Shown here: positions 6,359 through 7,317 of the stretch, piece by piece
Position numbering within the stretch: the stretch's first letter is position 1
How the letters are laid out: the number at the start of each line of letters is the position of its first letter
Assembly: GCA_030745815.1 (NCBI GenBank)
Contig: JASLNX010000058.1
Span: 1 to 7,317 of the forward strand
Length of the DNA stretch: 7,317 nt
Origin: an archaeon
GTDB taxonomy: Archaea > Iainarchaeota > Iainarchaeia > Iainarchaeales > GCA-2688035
Direction: 5' to 3'
Made by a program: the position numbers and the translations under genes
Notes under the pieces: generated by a model
The model's database searches: none
What the model was told of the DNA's origin: nothing
Seen by the model: the letters and a program-made list of their open reading frames with translations, nothing else

Positions 6359-6895
6359 TTAGGAAACCCAACAGTCTTCAACAAGCTTTTTGTAAAGCTT
6401 TTCAACCGACTCTTCGACAGTTTCTTTGTCTGTTTCAAGAACTAGGCCCGGGTTTTCTGGCGCCTCGTACTTTATTCCAATTCCAAGAAAATCCTCAAAG
6501 CCTTCTTCTTTGGCCCTTGCTTTCTTGTAGTGGCCTTTTACATCTCTTTCCTCGCAAACTTTAAGAGGGCAGTTTACAAAGACCTCAATAAAATTTGGGA
6601 TTTTTGATTTGGCGTACTCCCTTATTTCTTTTGAGGGAGACGCAACGCAGGCAATGTTTAAAACATTGTTTTTGGAAATGATTGCACAAATGTTTGCAAC
6701 CCTTTTAATGTGCTTGTTCCTGTCCTCAAGAGTGTAGCCAAGGTCTGCTGAAACCCCTTCTCTTAGTTCGTCACCGTCTAAAACAACAACTTCAATGCCT
6801 TTGGCCCTAAGCTTTTTGGCAAGGCCTTTTGCAATAGACGTTTTGCCAGACCCATGCAGTCCTGAAAACCAGATTGTTCCGCTTTTTGCCTTCAT
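6359..6895 (-). CDS. cysC: Adenylyl-sulfate kinase (CysC) homologue
   Basis: This is a 178-residue P-loop kinase of normal length for stand-alone CysC, which phosphorylates adenosine 5'-phosphosulfate (APS) to PAPS, the donor for sulfotransferases. Visible motifs are the Walker A loop G12-LHGSGKT-S20, LDGDELR (40-45), DLGYTLEDRN, SP at 86-87 (the family's SPYR lid), ERDVKGHYKKAR (116-127) and YEAP. Several usual residues differ: SPYR reads SPSK, the Asn usual in EDRNENIRR is His62, and FTGIDxPYE reads FLGIGIKYE. APS is the default substrate, but homologues can use others: Campylobacter Cj1415 is a cytidine diphosphoramidate kinase in capsule synthesis. No ATP sulfurylase or sulfotransferase lies in the window. 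The ATG at 6895 has an AGGTGA site six bases upstream. The gene converges stop-to-stop with the phosphohydrolase and appears to be a single-gene transcript. Confidence 0.88.
   Translation of the reverse strand: MKAKSGTIWFSGLHGSGKTSIAKGLAKKLRAKGIEVVVLDGDELREGVSADLGYTLEDRNKHIKRVANICAIISKNNVLNIACVASPSKEIREYAKSKIPNFIEVFVNCPLKVCEERDVKGHYKKARAKEEGFEDFLGIGIKYEAPENPGLVLETDKETVEESVEKLYKKLVEDCWVS
6383..6402 (+). terminator. Possible hairpin after the phosphohydrolase gene
   Basis: AAGCTTT (6383-6389) and AAAGCTT (6394-6400) form a 7-bp stem with loop TTGT, ending in TTTT (6399-6402), about 25 bp after the stop. The stem is AU-rich and lies inside the 3' coding end of the convergent gene (repeated Lys-Leu codons), so it may be coincidental. 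Confidence 0.2.
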
Positions 6896-6901
6896 TTCAA
6901 T

Positions 6902-6907
6902 TCACCT
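6902..6907 (-). promoter_or_regulatory. Shine-Dalgarno AGGTGA of cysC
   Basis: The minus strand reads AGGTGA, ATTGAA, then ATG at 6895. It is the strongest archaeal ribosome-binding site in the window and supports this start over any internal one. Confidence 0.7.
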
Positions 6908-6935
6908 TAATTATACCAGTATTGATTGTGTAAAC

Positions 6936-6941
6936 TTTAAA
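6936..6941 (-). promoter_or_regulatory. TATA box of cysC
   Basis: TTTAAA (6941-6936 on the minus strand, within CTTTAAAG) predicts a transcript start near 6912 and a leader of about 17 nt that includes the AGGTGA site. TATAAG slightly further upstream is an alternative. The octamer TTATACCA at 6911-6918 also occurs in the radical SAM operon spacer (4852-4859), at a different distance from the start codon. Confidence 0.4.
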
Positions 6942-6991
6942 GAACTTATAGTAAAAGGCCTGTTTTTAGTACAAAGATGAAAGAATTGCGT

Positions 6992-6999
6992 TTTATAAA
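6992..6999 (+). promoter_or_regulatory. TATA box of the downstream gene
   Basis: TTTATAAA (6992-6999) is the best consensus archaeal TATA box in the window. It predicts transcription from about 7022 and a leader of roughly 20 nt before the ATG at 7044. The leader has no convincing GGTGA site. Confidence 0.55.
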
Positions 7000-7043
7000 A
7001 ATTACCCAACCCAAATCTTTCAACAATAAAGGTCGGTTTTATT

Positions 7044-7317
7044 ATGTCACATTTTTACGAATCAACACTGATTGATACAGTTGACGGATTTCAATGCAAA
7101 TCCTATGCAAACGAGCATCCTGAAGGCTTTGTAATAGTAAAGCCAAAGTACATCCCGCGAGAAGCAATTTCCGGGGAAGGGCTAAAATACAGGTTTTTGT
7201 TTGAAAAATGCATGCTTCGCTTTAATCAATTTGCACCAAAGGGCCCGCTTGCAAGTTACGTTAAGCAATTCAGGGAAAAGTTTCCAGATTACGTTTACGA
7301 CTGCCCAATTCACAAAA
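7044..7317 (+). CDS. Archaeal nucleotidyltransferase-like protein, N-terminal fragment
   Basis: Ninety-one codons are visible before the window ends and the frame is still open. The N-terminus (MSHFYESTLIDTVDGFQC, then SYANEHPEGFVIVKPKYIPR) resembles a family found mainly in archaea and described as predicted nucleotidyltransferases (COG1665-like). Those proteins open with a short strand naming a modified or processed substrate, then a His-Pro-Glu-Gly turn and a Lys-Tyr-Ile-Pro strand. The assignment is from memory of that pattern and is tentative. Any catalytic residues would lie beyond the window. The ATG at 7044 follows a strong TATA box and is the only reasonable start. It is divergent from cysC across 148 bp. 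Nothing seen ties it to the glycan genes, and it may be unrelated housekeeping. Confidence 0.75.
   Translation, partial: MSHFYESTLIDTVDGFQCKSYANEHPEGFVIVKPKYIPREAISGEGLKYRFLFEKCMLRFNQFAPKGPLASYVKQFREKFPDYVYDCPIHK

Noticed and set aside
6211..6564. Short open frames across the phosphohydrolase/cysC junction (6211-6438 minus, 6355-6564 plus)
   Set aside because: Both are out of frame with two well-supported genes and have no independent support.
6896..7043. Possible tRNA, small RNA or riboswitch in the divergent spacer
   Set aside because: No cloverleaf, T-loop or conserved aptamer pattern; the AT-rich sequence is explained by two divergent promoters.

Overview
The window looks like ordinary archaeal chromosome from a low-to-moderate G+C genome (roughly 40% by eye). 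The pointers to archaea are AT-rich TATA boxes about 26 bp before predicted transcript starts, two GTG genes with no Shine-Dalgarno site that appear leaderless, three ATG genes with the archaeal-type GGTGA site, and a last gene that resembles an archaeal nucleotidyltransferase-like family. A DPANN-type lineage (Woesearchaeota or Diapherotrites style) would fit, but this is a guess and not something the sequence proves.

Layout. Bases 2-751 (+) hold the C-terminal half of a polysaccharide flippase (Wzx/MATE type), cut by the window edge. After a 77-bp gap comes a GT4 glycosyltransferase (829-2040, +). It converges on, and overlaps by 11 bp, a two-gene minus-strand operon (4823 down to 2030) of related cobalamin-binding-type radical SAM enzymes. 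A 155-bp divergent spacer with promoter elements for both directions follows. Then comes an alkaline-phosphatase-superfamily phosphohydrolase (4979-6358, +), whose stop codon directly abuts that of a convergent CysC/APS-kinase homologue (6895-6359, -). A second divergent spacer (148 bp) leads to the start of an archaeal nucleotidyltransferase-like gene (7044 to the window end, +).

How the genes may work together. Flippase plus GT4 transferase is a typical core of surface-polysaccharide or glycolipid assembly. The phosphohydrolase, the CysC-type kinase (PAPS supply, or phosphorylation of another nucleotide-linked donor) and the two radical SAM enzymes (possible methylation or C-C chemistry on a glycan or lipid) would fit as tailoring functions. 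This link is inferred from neighbourhood only. The genes lie in at least five transcription units and are not one operon.

The most interesting non-coding signal is an exact 12-bp element, TTTGTACCAATT. It sits just upstream of the TATA box of both the glycosyltransferase gene and the radical SAM operon, in the same orientation and at nearly the same spacing. This suggests shared regulation. I see no rRNA, tRNA, CRISPR array, insertion sequence or integrase. No stretch longer than 300 bp lacks a gene.
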